Assembly (NCBI GenBank): GCA_022414725.1
Contig: JAJSRW010002126.1
Coordinates: forward strand, 1 to 64,000
Source of the DNA: Microglena sp. YARC
Taxonomy: Eukaryota > Chlorophyta > Chlorophyceae > Chlamydomonadales > Chlamydomonadaceae
Reading direction: 5' to 3'
DNA: 64,000 bases
The position numbers and the translations under genes are program-made. This document shows positions 10,952 to 19,706 of this stretch, piece after piece (the first letter of the stretch is position 1; each line of letters opens with the position of its first letter). The notes under the pieces were generated by a model. The model was not told the origin of the DNA. It saw only the letters and a program-made list of their open reading frames with translations, and made no database searches.

Positions 10952-12221
10952 TCAAGGAGTCACTGCATTTAATCGCAAAGCTAGGTCCGCGAGATTGGGG
11001 ATGCTCTTGTTCGTGTAAGGGTACATGTTGTTCGTTGGAGGGAACAAACGCTCCACCTTGGTCAGTGCTTCGGTTGACATGCGCATCACAGGTATGCCGC
11101 CGATCTGCAGCACCTGCACACGCCCCGACACTGAGTCCATGGACGCCATGATGATAAGAGATGTCGTGAAGGTCACCACAACTAACGAGCTATCGCGCAC
11201 GCGATCAACCTCAAACGGGCGGCTGGCATTAGAAATGTTGACATTCACGGAACCGACGTTGACAGTCAGGACGACGCTGTCTGTCAAACGCACCTGAGCG
11301 TTCAAGGTGGTGCGCGTGATGAACGCGGTAACCACGTTTGTGTATTTGAGAGACTCGACAGGAACGTCTGCACAAAGTTGAGGTAATACATGACCATGGG
11401 AATGTTAACACGCTTCGAGCCGTACTTGACAGCCGTCGTTCGCATATTCCTAAGGACAGCGCCAATGTCCACGAAATCCCCGGATTGCCACCTAGGATGC
11501 GGGTGTCGGACACTTCCTCAAATACTACAGGGATGTTGGTTTGGGAAACACTATTCGGATCATGAGAGTCGTACATGCTTATCGTGCGAGTGCGCATGGG
11601 AGCACACCCCGGGCCCCGGACGAAGATGGGGCGCAAGAGGAAAAACAACTTGGTGGAAAAGGCGCGGCGGTCCAGAAGCACAGTGTACGTAGGAATAGAT
11701 GCGTCCAAAACAAGAGTCTCCAATGTCAAACACGTCTTTGCAAACTCGTACTCGCCTAGAAGCACACGCACGCGCGCGTCCATGTTGTTTCGCAGGTCTC
11801 GACTCACGTTAGGAGACATCATTGTAGAACACTCGTATCGAGGGTCTGTGAACTGCGTCCGCATGTCAATTACCGTAACATCCTCTAATTTGAATTCGGA
11901 AGGACAGTTAGCAACCTTCTTCACGGAATCACGGGAAAAATTGCACACGATGTCCCCATCCGACGGACGGAAGTACACCGAGTTTTTAGGGAAAGAGCTC
12001 CCGTCAGAGTAAAAAAAACGAATCCCTGACTCGTTATACGCATTACTCTTATCGCTCTTGAGCTTTGTCATCACGTCGTCGCTCAGATACATCTCAACAT
12101 CACGTTTGCCACGAACACGAATATCAACAACTGAAGGAAGGATGGCCGCCAACAAACAAATAAAAATCAAAATTGATAGAGAAGTAACGTTAACACCTGC
12201 AGACGGAGACACCAATGCCAT
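10952..12221 (-). CDS. Signal-anchored ectodomain protein (frameshifted)
   Basis: MALVSPSAGVNV is followed by a membrane span (LSILIFICLLAAILPSVVDI). A long, soluble-looking domain follows (RFFYSDGSSFPKNSVYFRPS and DVTVIDMRTQFTDPRYECS). After frame changes at about 11,600-11,330 it continues with LNAQVRLTDSVVLTVNVGSV and ends NLADLALRLNAVTP. The total is about 420 residues. Large type II proteins with such ectodomains are usual on virion membranes, but no family was recognised. It is the first gene of a minus-strand run towards the fibre genes. Confidence 0.5.
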
Positions 12222-12259
12222 GTTAAACGTTTATAATAGAGTTGTTCTTAAATAAAGTA

Positions 12260-12725
12260 GGAATACACTCGGACAAGAATTATGTTACATAATATGCCGA
12301 GTCCCCCAAAATCCTCTTGTATGTGTTTATCTTCTACACTTCGCTCGACACTGCGTTCTGTAAAGAACCTGTCAGCTTGAATCGTGCGACCACAACTTCC
12401 AGTTTGCAATATTTCTTTGGCCTCGCAAGAATTCCGGGGCGGGTTGGGTACATTGTAAAGCAATTGTGGATGTTAATGGATGCATTTAGGTCACGGTTTA
12501 CAAACAACTTGCTGTTCTCCATGGTGGAACTGCAAGCAATCGAACCGTGCGCCCTTCTTTTTCGGACTGCACACTCTGGAGGACGGTGGTGCTGTCCTTG
12601 TGCCAGATCTTTGTGGGTTCGAGTGTAGCCAATGGCGTGGGATCTTGCAACAGTTGTTCGTCACATAATGTCCTCTCGTTGCATCCAGTTTGACTGAACC
12701 TCCAAGAATTGATTCCTTGCTGCTC
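12260..12725 (-). pseudogene. Fanzor (TnpB-like nuclease) C-terminal remnant
   Basis: The minus-strand frame has MENSKLFVNRDLNASINIHN, the RuvC-III block (RDxNAxxNI) of TnpB/Fanzor nucleases, followed by ARPKKYCKLE. Upstream pieces in other frames match the same region of the Fanzor remnant at 24.6-25.06 kb on the plus strand, including the flank that codes for SVEDKHIQEDFGGLGI. Only the last 150 or so residues of the family remain and they are frameshifted. Confidence 0.7.
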
Positions 12726-12813
12726 TAAACAATCATGTTGCAGCGCTCGCCCTTCCCTGCGATCACCTCGTGTGCGTAGAGTGCATCCGCTCGATTTTTT
12801 TTCATGTAATCCC

Positions 12814-13695
12814 TCATCCGAGGATCTCTTCCAAACACTGACGTTCCACATTCGCACGCATGCGATGGGAGTGCTCTTCATCGATACGTATCAACTCCTC
12901 ATCGTCAACTTCCTCTATAGCGTCTTCTTCCTTGTAAGATGAAGGATGAGGAGGAGACACGGACATCGCATAATCATCAACATGATGATTGCAGTCCTCA
13001 TCGAAATCACACATCCGCCAACATGGCCGGTCAGGGGTACGTGAAGAATCATCGGAATCATCATCACCAGAAACATCGTCATCTACTTCCGCCTCGTCAT
13101 CTACTTCCACCTCGTCATCTACCTCCACCTCGTCATCTACTTCCACCTCGTCATCTACTTCCACATCGTCATCTACTTCCACCTCGTCATCTACTTCCAC
13201 ATAGTCATCTACTTCCATATCGTTATCTACTTCCATATCGTTATCTATTTCCACATCTTCATTTACACAATTCTCGGATGCTTCGGATATCATAGACATA
13301 TGTTTCTGCAGAGTCGTCGTCGTATGTATGTTTTGCAGAGATGCCATTATTTCTTGACGTAGTATCTTCCGATTCTCTGCCGCTTCGACCGGGCTCAATC
13401 CTTTACCGTCGTAGAGTATATGCGGTCTTGTGTACACGATTCTTGCTACGTGATTGCACACATCCAACAACACATCGCGGTCTGTGTTGGTGTAGCTAGT
13501 GTCATCATCACTCAAAAAATGTTTGAAACCGGACTGGACGGTGTACGCAAGATTTTTCTGGAAAAAAGCCGAGAGGACATGGCGCTCATCAGCATACAGC
13601 ACAGCATCATCTTTGGCACGGTCCATCAGGGATGAGAAGATACGCATACAACACGTTTCGTAAGAGGCGGAGTTCCTTATGTAGTCGCAAATCAT
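12814..13695 (-). CDS. Acidic repeat protein, hypothetical
   Basis: An intact frame of 293 residues. The first 150 residues are a mixed helical domain (SYETCCMRIFSSLMDRAKDD to EIMASLQNIHTTTTLQKH). Then come about 15 units of EVDDEVEVDD or EVDNDM type (13,070-13,260), then a Ser/Asp-rich part and an acidic C-terminus (EEVDDEELIRIDEE). The repeat encodes a strongly negative, probably disordered arm. No family was recognised. The 3' end overlaps the decayed Fanzor flank. Confidence 0.65.
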   Translation of the reverse strand: MICDYIRNSASYETCCMRIFSSLMDRAKDDAVLYADERHVLSAFFQKNLAYTVQSGFKHFLSDDDTSYTNTDRDVLLDVCNHVARIVYTRPHILYDGKGLSPVEAAENRKILRQEIMASLQNIHTTTTLQKHMSMISEASENCVNEDVEIDNDMEVDNDMEVDDYVEVDDEVEVDDDVEVDDEVEVDDEVEVDDEVEVDDEAEVDDDVSGDDDSDDSSRTPDRPCWRMCDFDEDCNHHVDDYAMSVSPPHPSSYKEEDAIEEVDDEELIRIDEEHSHRMRANVERQCLEEILG

Positions 13696-13776
13696 TGGGA
13701 GGGGGGGGGCAAAGAGGACGTCGGGAGATTTACACCCTCTGAAATAAAAATGGATTTGTGAAAGAACGCACTTGTA

Positions 13777-13971
13777 TCACAAAACAAACATCATGTCTAC
13801 AGTTGTTAGCATGACAGTCCGGCAACATATGCGCTTGATGCCCAATGTATCAAGAATTTTCCCACGCTCCTCGTCCGTCAAGGTCTTGTCCTCGTCGACC
13901 ATACGTGTGTAAGCACGCCACTTGTCTGCAACGACCTTGCCACATGTGAAGCAACGAACTGGGACGATCAT
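13777..13971 (-). CDS. RPB10: DNA-directed RNA polymerase subunit RPB10
   Basis: RPB10 (archaeal subunit N) is a small zinc-binding subunit that helps assemble the polymerase core. The frame begins [18 protein letters not shown], which is the family signature with the CxxC pair, and has the second pair as RICCRTVM after LGIKR. The length of 64 residues is normal. The open frame extends eight codons upstream (MIDYYNFK), but the family starts at the second methionine, so that one is chosen. The gene is intact. With RPB2 and RPB5 in this window it shows that the virus carries its own RNA polymerase. Confidence 0.93.
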   Translation of the reverse strand: MIVPVRCFTCGKVVADKWRAYTRMVDEDKTLTDEERGKILDTLGIKRICCRTVMLTTVDMMFVL

Positions 13972-14022
13972 CTTAAAGTTATAGTAATCAATCATTAATC
14001 GCCATTCCTTTACACTTTTTTT

Positions 14023-14436
14023 ATGTCCTCAATACAAGAAGAGTCCGTAACAATGAGTCGATCCATCGACGACTACCAAGTCCATTACAAAACCCAGTGT
14101 CCTGTTGGGGCCAGATTCTGGAGCACTTTCCGCAAAGTACTCCGAGATCCCGCCACGCGCCTTAAACGGCGGTCTGTACACCGGCAAACCGTTCATCAAA
14201 GGAGCCCCGTGGGCAAACAAGCCAGTGCGCCCGGAGACAGTCAACATGATCTACAATAGCCTACAGAGCATGCACGTACCCCCGAGGAGGCGATATACCT
14301 TTTCCCAGGCGGGGGCATCCGGCCAGGGAACAATGTTCCAGAACTCCCTGTAGAGTACATCAACACATTGCGCAACTCTGACACCAATTCCATGTGCATC
14401 CCCACCGGAGTCTCCAAAAAAAAATGCACACAATGA
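14023..14436 (+). CDS. Small hypothetical protein (two indels)
   Basis: The pieces [40 protein letters not shown] plus [20 protein letters not shown], and [20 protein letters not shown] plus [18 protein letters not shown] lie in three frames. They join at about 14,110 and at the run of five C at 14,279-14,283. The product would be about 137 residues. It is transcribed divergently from RPB10. Family not recognised. Confidence 0.5.
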
Positions 14437-14448
14437 AGACGCCGCCCT

Positions 14449-14989
14449 TTAGTAGTCACGAGTACATCCAATACTGAACTCGCCAAGGAGGTCAGACATG
14501 TCGTTCACGTCCACGACTCCGCAAGCCTTTTCGAAAGAATCTCTGGAACACCACGAAGCGCTCCTGAGTGCTCGCATTACACGAGTGCTTAGCAATCTCC
14601 TCCACCAGCTCCAACACGCCTCTGAAAAAGTTGTCGAATGTGGGGAACACCACCGTGTCCTCATCGGGAAGGTACGTTCCACCACTGCTCTCAAGGCAAT
14701 GCCATGAGATGGCCGTCTTGTCAAAGTTATCCTCCATCAAGGACGACAGGGACAGGCCGTATCGCGCGTGCGGATGAGCGCCGAACACAGACGAGATGTG
14801 AAGGAACTCAGGAGTCCTGCATATGTCGTCGTACGTCTGAAGCTTGCACACGGCGTCAACCAAATCCCAAAGGATGTCGCCAAAACGAACAACTACCTCG
14901 GAACTACCATCCGTTGTATGAATGGTCGATATGGTACACGATGATGGAAAGGTCTCTGGAAACGCAACTTGGTATGAAGAAACGCTCAT
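14449..14989 (-). CDS. Hypothetical protein (one frameshift near the end)
   Basis: The frame starts MSVSSYQVAFPETFPSSC and runs through a helical domain (LWDLVDAVCKLQTYDDICRT, SLSSLMEDNFDKTAISWHCL, FFRGVLELVEEIAKHS). The last 25 residues, KACGVVDVNDMSDLLGEFSI, are in another frame that opens at about 14,540. The total is about 178 residues. It converges with the plus-strand gene that ends at 14,436. No family was recognised. Confidence 0.55.
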
Positions 14990-15068
14990 TGTGATGATGA
15001 TGATGAACTGAAGACACTTTTCCAATGCAGATAACGCTTTAAACTAAAAAATTAAACAGTAGTAGTGA

Positions 15069-15111
15069 ACCCCGGACCTGTAGCAGGTTTCATGGGATAT
15101 TCAAATTATAC
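15069..15111 (+). repeat. Dispersed ~43-bp repeat, copy 1
   Basis: The segment CCCCGGACCTGTAGCAGG and TTCAAATTATAC matches 49,437-49,482 with a few differences. It lies between divergent gene ends in an otherwise non-coding stretch (15,026-15,174) and may be an end of a mobile element. Confidence 0.6.
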
Positions 15112-15174
15112 ACACTGATTGACTGACTCTCTGACTAATCAGACTCACTGAGGTAAATCGGTGGCATTTGCGTT

Positions 15175-15704
15175 TTATTTGATTACAGTGGCATTTTGTT
15201 CTTTAGAAGCAATGGCGGGTGGTTGATTGGCAATTGGTTGATTGGCGGGTGGTTGATTGGCAATTGGTTGATTGGCGGGTGGTTGATTGGAATTGGCATT
15301 GGCGGGTGGTTGATTGGCAATTGAGTTGATTGGCATTGGTGGTTGATTGGCTTGAGGATTGGCATTGGGGTTGATTGGCATTGGTATTTGGTTGAGGCAT
15401 TGGCATTGGCGGGTGGTTGATTGGCATTGGTATTTGGTTCTTGAGAATTGGCATTGGCGGGTATTGGTTCTTGAGAATTGGCATTTATTGCAGTGGAGGA
15501 ATCCGCTTTAGTGGACTGTGGGGTCTTGGGGGTATTATCTGGTGATGTTGCTGCTTTGTACTTTTCATTTAGGACAGGGATCATCTTTCCCATCCAGAGT
15601 GGCATTCCTTTTTTCCCCAATTTCATGGGATGGATAGCACTCATCACGAAGCACACGATCACGCATGAAATTACCGCAAAGGATGCGAAAATCACGCCCA
15701 ACAT
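15175..15704 (-). CDS. N-terminally anchored protein with NQPPANQP repeats (frameshifted)
   Basis: It starts MLGVIFASFAVISCVIVCFV, a clear signal anchor, followed by KLGKKGMPLWMGKMIPVLNE and a Ser/Thr/Pro linker. The remaining 100 residues are Asn/Gln/Pro/Ala repeats (NANSQEP, NQPPANQPIANQPP). Frame slips within the repeats split the gene; the frame ending ASKEQNATVIK at 15,175 is the likely natural end. A flexible stalk on a membrane anchor is inferred. Confidence 0.6.
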
Positions 15705-15816
15705 TTTTGAGTTTTGGAAAGGGGTTCTTTCATGATGCGGCTTTTTTTACGCATCGTGTCACACGCGCCTTTTTTTTATAAAACATGTAAAAATAGTAAG
15801 AAGCTCGTCCGTCACA

Positions 15817-16302
15817 ATGCTTCCTACCCCCCCCCCCATCATGCGTGATGTAAAAACCAACAACCAACAGGGCTATCCACAAAGGGAATCCAATAACGCG
15901 CGGTCGCGCATGGTGTCCTTCCAACCTTCCAGTGTAGCTAACGTGTTCTTCAGCGACGCCAATTTGGGCGCTATGCACCAAGCGATCCGCTACCGCGTTT
16001 GGGTAGACTCGGATCGAAAGCTCGTGATAGGCCGCCAGTCAGAAGATCAACTAGTGTTCGTCATGCGCTCCGTATTCCTGACAGACTCCTATAATAGGGA
16101 GGGAAACCAAGCAGTCATCCTAGAACAAGTGAGAGACCTAAACCAATTGGTGCTCAACTTCTGCGTCCCGCAAATCATAAAGGAAGCAAACATGTACCGC
16201 CAATACGTGCACGACTCGTCCACTCTACCCGTTCCACTTGAACACATGAAGCTAGTCTCCAAGAAGGGGGAAAATCAACTCCAATTCAATAACAGCTTTT
16301 AA
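15817..16302 (+). CDS. Conserved nucleocytoviral protein, putative minor capsid type
   Basis: Intact, 161 residues. The body shows a pattern that I recall from a short conserved virion-associated family of large DNA viruses: QAIRYRVWVDSDRKLVIGRQ, the LVFVMRSVFL segment, QVRDLNQLVLNFCVP, then a Tyr-rich helix (MYRQYVHDSSTLPVPLEHMK) and KKGENQLQFNN at the end. The family assignment is from memory of the pattern and is not certain. A TATA-like TTTATAAAAC lies about 40 bases upstream. A start eight codons later (MRDVKTNN) is also possible. Confidence 0.5.
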   Translation: MLPTPPPIMRDVKTNNQQGYPQRESNNARSRMVSFQPSSVANVFFSDANLGAMHQAIRYRVWVDSDRKLVIGRQSEDQLVFVMRSVFLTDSYNREGNQAVILEQVRDLNQLVLNFCVPQIIKEANMYRQYVHDSSTLPVPLEHMKLVSKKGENQLQFNNSF

Positions 16303-16339
16303 GGGTGTAAACGAGAATACAGTTTCGTAGATTACCACC

Positions 16340-17074
16340 ATGAGAGTTTTTTCGGACACTGCAGAGTTCCTGAGAACACGTCTATTCTCAGATGTCTTGA
16401 TGCCAGCAATCGATAAGAAACCCAAGTTTCAGCACAAGGACAACGTTTGGGAATGGGGCGATCACGACACCTTCGTGTCTAAGCACAAGAACCACATGGA
16501 TGCAGGAGTGCTTCTTAGACAGCTTTGTGTCGTTGACGTGGACAACGAGAATCTAGTGAAGCACCTCGAGGAAATCTTCCCGATTCTGAACCACGTCCCC
16601 ACCGAGATAACCCGAGCCGGCAGACACTATTGGTTCCTCCGATCTGCACTCGCCGAAGAGGAAGAATACTACGACGGACCAGCACAACGCATCCCAGGAG
16701 TGGACTTCAAGAGCGTCGCCGCAACAGGAACATCGGGCTTCGTGGTCATCGCTCCAAGTAAAGGCAAAAAATGGATCCGCCCCCTCGCCTATGCACGCAT
16801 CCTGCATCCATGCGATAACACAATCGAACACTGCAAAAAACTGAAGAACGCACTCGTGCACATCCCAGACGAGATCCTGAAATACGTGGCGACATCGTGC
16901 AAGGAGAAGATGAAGGCGGCAGAAGAGGCGAGCAACAAGAAGACAACCTTCGTCACGCTGCAATTCCACAACGGAGAAACGTTAAAGATTCCTTCAAACA
17001 GCAAGGTGCTACGCCTATTCTCCTACTTCGAGCCCCTGCTGGATGATCAGCTTGACATGTGCTACATCCTCTAA
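16340..17074 (+). CDS. Primase-polymerase (AEP-like) domain protein
   Basis: Intact, 244 residues. The central 120 residues match the archaeo-eukaryotic primase/PrimPol plan: an acidic motif in a strand (LCVVDVDNENL), the TxxGxH-like EITRAGRHYWFL, and GVDFKSVAATGTSGFVVIAPS, with a third acidic residue and a serine/lysine nucleotide-binding turn. It lacks the helicase part of D5-type primase-helicases. The last 50 residues include TLQFHNGETLKIPSNSKVLR. Priming or gap filling in viral DNA replication is inferred. The downstream frame begins with GTG inside its last codons. Confidence 0.65.
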   Translation: MRVFSDTAEFLRTRLFSDVLMPAIDKKPKFQHKDNVWEWGDHDTFVSKHKNHMDAGVLLRQLCVVDVDNENLVKHLEEIFPILNHVPTEITRAGRHYWFLRSALAEEEEYYDGPAQRIPGVDFKSVAATGTSGFVVIAPSKGKKWIRPLAYARILHPCDNTIEHCKKLKNALVHIPDEILKYVATSCKEKMKAAEEASNKKTTFVTLQFHNGETLKIPSNSKVLRLFSYFEPLLDDQLDMCYIL

Positions 17075-18480
17075 ATGACCACAGTCCTGACCGCAGTCCT
17101 GACCACATTCCTGACTCAGAATCGGAACCTGACCACATTCCTGACTCAGAATCGGAACCTGACCACATTCCTGACTCCGAATCGGAACCTGAATCGGAAC
17201 CTGAATCGGAACCCATTCCCGTCCCGGCTCCATGCACACGCACCAGCTTCATCGACATCTACAATGCCGTGTCAAAGACTGCCAATACACACTCGCGATC
17301 AGACATCATGTTCATGTTCAACCGTTTCATTCTGAATGACGACGACAAGTTCATTATGAATGACAGTGTCAGTGTGGACGATTGTTTCAGTCGCATGATG
17401 GACAATTGTTTCAGTCGCATGATGGACAATTGTTTCAGGCGCTTGTGCGTGGAGGCCGACATGCTCGGTTTGCGCCAGGACAGGTTGCAACGACTCCTCG
17501 AAGCTGTCAATGCTAGCCAGGACATCTTTTGTCAGAACCCGAACATGTGGGACGCCATGGCACTGGAGTGGAAATGTCGGACGAGCGACAACGCTACCAC
17601 AAGGAACGCGTGCCTGGTAAATCTCGACGACGTGTCCCCGATCCTGCGGACGTGTCCACCAGAATGCACGAGCTCCCGAAACATCAATTGGCTCTTCGGC
17701 GGCATCGACTCCAAGCTCGGTCGCGTCCAAGCTCGATCGCGTCCAAGCTCGATCTCCGAGCCATTAGTGATGGACGAAAGTCTCACGGTAGCAGAGATGT
17801 CAAAGCAACTGCACAAGTCCCTCCCACCGGAGGTGCTGGCGTTGTTGCGACTGGGTGCCGGAAAACTAGTGCTCGCAGGAGGAGCCGCGCTCGGCCATGT
17901 CGTCACTGGAATGGAGAAGACGCATAGGGACTACGACATCTTCCTTGTGGGCATGGATGACGAGGCAGAGGCCGAGAGCATGGTCGCAGAAATCGAGAGG
18001 CTAAACGCCGGAAAAATCATCAGGACTCGACACGCCATGAACATCGTCAGTGTGGTGGGAGGCCCCCCTCGTCATCCAGGTCATCATGAGCATGATCGAG
18101 GACATCGCCACACTTATCCTCAACTTTGACATCGCACCGTCCAGGGTCGCCATCTCTTACAACCCTACATCCGACGCTCTGGAGGTCCTCTGTGCCCCGA
18201 CGTTCATCGAGGCGGTGCGCAGCACCATGTTCTTCGTGGAACTCGATTTTTGGGGAATCAGGTGGCCTGAACCGCGTTATGAAGTACGTGTTCAAGGGAT
18301 TCAATAGCGCGGTCCCTGGACACCGACGGACGCAAATGCTCCGATACGGGGAGAAGTGCACCCGTAATGTAGGAACCAGTAACCGCATCGCCGCAGGCCG
18401 ACTCGACGGTCTCTTTGCAGCAGAGTCGCTCGTCATGCACGAACGCATGGGAGTAATCAATGATACTACAAGAAGAAGCG
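17059..18480 (+). CDS. Nucleotidyltransferase-like protein with SESEP repeats (frameshifted)
   Basis: The N-terminal 55 residues are DHIPDSESEP repeats. A helical middle follows, with a triplicated FSRMMDNC. The C-terminal part has LVLAGGAALGHVV and HRDYDIFLVG, the G-G...DxD pattern of nucleotidyltransferase folds, then IIRTRHAMNIVSVVGGPP and, after a frame change near 18,060, LVIQVIMSMIEDIATLILNF and VLCAPTFIEA. A second frame change is near 18,270. A similar module occurs in giant-virus proteins, often beside ankyrin repeats. The start is unsure: a GTG overlaps the end of the upstream gene, and the first methionine in frame is far downstream. Confidence 0.5.
17085..17210 (+). repeat. 30-bp tandem repeat coding DHIPDSESEP
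   Basis: The 30-base unit (GACCACATTCCTGACTCAGAATCGGAACCT) occurs three times, followed by 12-base sub-units coding ESEP. It lies in the first 55 codons of the nucleotidyltransferase-like gene. Confidence 0.9.
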
Positions 18481-18807
18481 CGTGCTGGACGTACTGAGAC
18501 GTACCTCGTCAAAAAACAACAGTTTCTCTCTGACAATGAGATGCACGCGCCTCTGACTCCTTTTGAGATGAAGCAGATCACGAGCCTCTGCATGGGACGC
18601 AGCGACTACGAAGGATACATTCGTTCGCTCAACGGGTTCGTGTACTCATTGAGAAGCATGATCTACCGGCTTCTGCGAAGGCCTCGGCGCATCGAGAAGA
18701 ATCATGTGGGAATTCTGAAGTTTTCAAGGTACAGGCGCCACGGCATGTTCTACCCGATTGACCCGGCGGTGAACGAGGTCTACATCCCACTGGAGGTCAA
18801 CCGATAG
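18460..18807 (+). CDS. Hypothetical basic protein or detached C-terminus of the upstream gene
   Basis: A 115-residue frame (FLSDNEMHAPLTPFEMKQIT, RSLNGFVYSLRSMIYRLLRR, GMFYPIDPAVNEVYIPLEVN). It overlaps the end of the nucleotidyltransferase-like frame in another phase and may be its continuation after a frameshift. No family was recognised. Confidence 0.4.
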   Translation: MILQEEARAGRTETYLVKKQQFLSDNEMHAPLTPFEMKQITSLCMGRSDYEGYIRSLNGFVYSLRSMIYRLLRRPRRIEKNHVGILKFSRYRRHGMFYPIDPAVNEVYIPLEVNR

Positions 18808-18850
18808 ATTCATTTTCATTGGACAAGTTGGGTGTGTGGCAGCATTACAA

Positions 18851-18925
18851 ATAATGGGTGTTCCTGCCTCCCGGCGGATTGTGACTGGTTGCGAAACATG
18901 GTCTGGAGCGGTATTGTGATTCCGC
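18851..18925 (-). mobile_element. MITE end, copy of the 36-kb MITE
   Basis: AATAATGGGTGTTCCTGCCT followed by CCCGGCGGATT, and later AAACATGGTCTGGAGCGG, matches the reverse complement of 36,105-36,183 over about 75 bases with few changes. The other end is missing, so this copy is truncated. Confidence 0.7.
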
Positions 18926-18985
18926 GGGGCTGATAATAATGTACATAATGTACACTCGACGTGGCAGTGGAACACCATTTTTTTG

Positions 18986-19024
18986 TGTCTCCGACTGTTT
19001 CATTTCAATGTTTCACCGACTGTA
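18986..19024 (-). repeat. Tc1/mariner terminal repeat with subterminal copy
   Basis: Read on the minus strand: TACAGTCGGTGAAACATTGA, then AATGAAAC and then AGTCGGAGACAC, the same double arrangement as at 31,223-31,275. This is the outer end of an element lying to the left, and it cuts into the 3' part of the transposase that follows. Confidence 0.7.
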
Positions 19025-19627
19025 GACAAATTGTAACAATTAATGGTACATCATTTAATTTGAAGAACAAATGTATACCAATAATTTGCGCAATTAGTGT
19101 CAATTTGGACATTCGCAATGTCCTAGAAATTTGGATATTTAAACGTTTGCCGCGTTGACAGTACCCTCTGCGACAAGTGTAACCAATGTAAAAACCCGCC
19201 TCATCGATGCTTAACAAATCCGATGTCGGAACGGCTAAATACTCCTTACAAAAACGGTCGACAGAAGATTTGTGGTAATTCTTGTGCCGAACTGTTTTGT
19301 ATGCGCGCTTGCGGGTGTAACCAAGTTTGCATACAAACGTCCACAAGTTTTTGGAGACATCTTGACAGAGGACAGAGAAGTCACACCCTCTGCAAGCTGA
19401 GACATTGTCAAGATGGGATTGGAGTCAATCAGTTGTTTTATAGCAGACTTGATATCTTCTGTAATGACACTCGCCCTTTTCTTCCGATGATGTTTTATAT
19501 TGGCTTTGGTGACCCAACGTTGGAGTGATGATTTTGATACTTTGTACAGCAAACTAACTTTCCTCAAACTACGATTATAGTATTTGTAGTGAACAACCGC
19601 GCGGTGTCTTATCTCTGCATCAATCAT
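19025..19627 (-). pseudogene. Tc1/IS630-like transposase, C-terminally truncated
   Basis: The first 60 residues hold a helix-turn-helix pair (YNRSLRKVSLLYKVSKSSLQ and RWVTKANIKHHRKKR). It continues through NPILTMSQLAEGVTSLSSVK and SPKTCGRLYANL to LLSIDEAGFYIGYTCRRGY, with the first catalytic aspartate. It then ends after KLTLIAQIIGIHLFFKLNDV, where a terminal repeat begins. The second aspartate and the third acidic residue are missing, so it cannot be active alone. There is a frame change near 19,250. It is divergent from the Fanzor gene 80 bases away. Confidence 0.75.
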
Positions 19628-19706
19628 TTGATGTAGGAAATGTGTATAAGGAAATGTGGGTGCAATATTATATCACCAAAAGAAAAAGAATACTCACCCC
19701 CTCTTA

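Noticed and set aside
12939..13295. Plus-strand RHLLPP and STSSSTST frames
   Set aside because: Antisense of the EVDDEVEV repeat in the intact minus-strand gene.
16553..16969. 138-codon minus-strand frame
   Set aside because: Shadow of the intact primase-polymerase-like gene on the plus strand.
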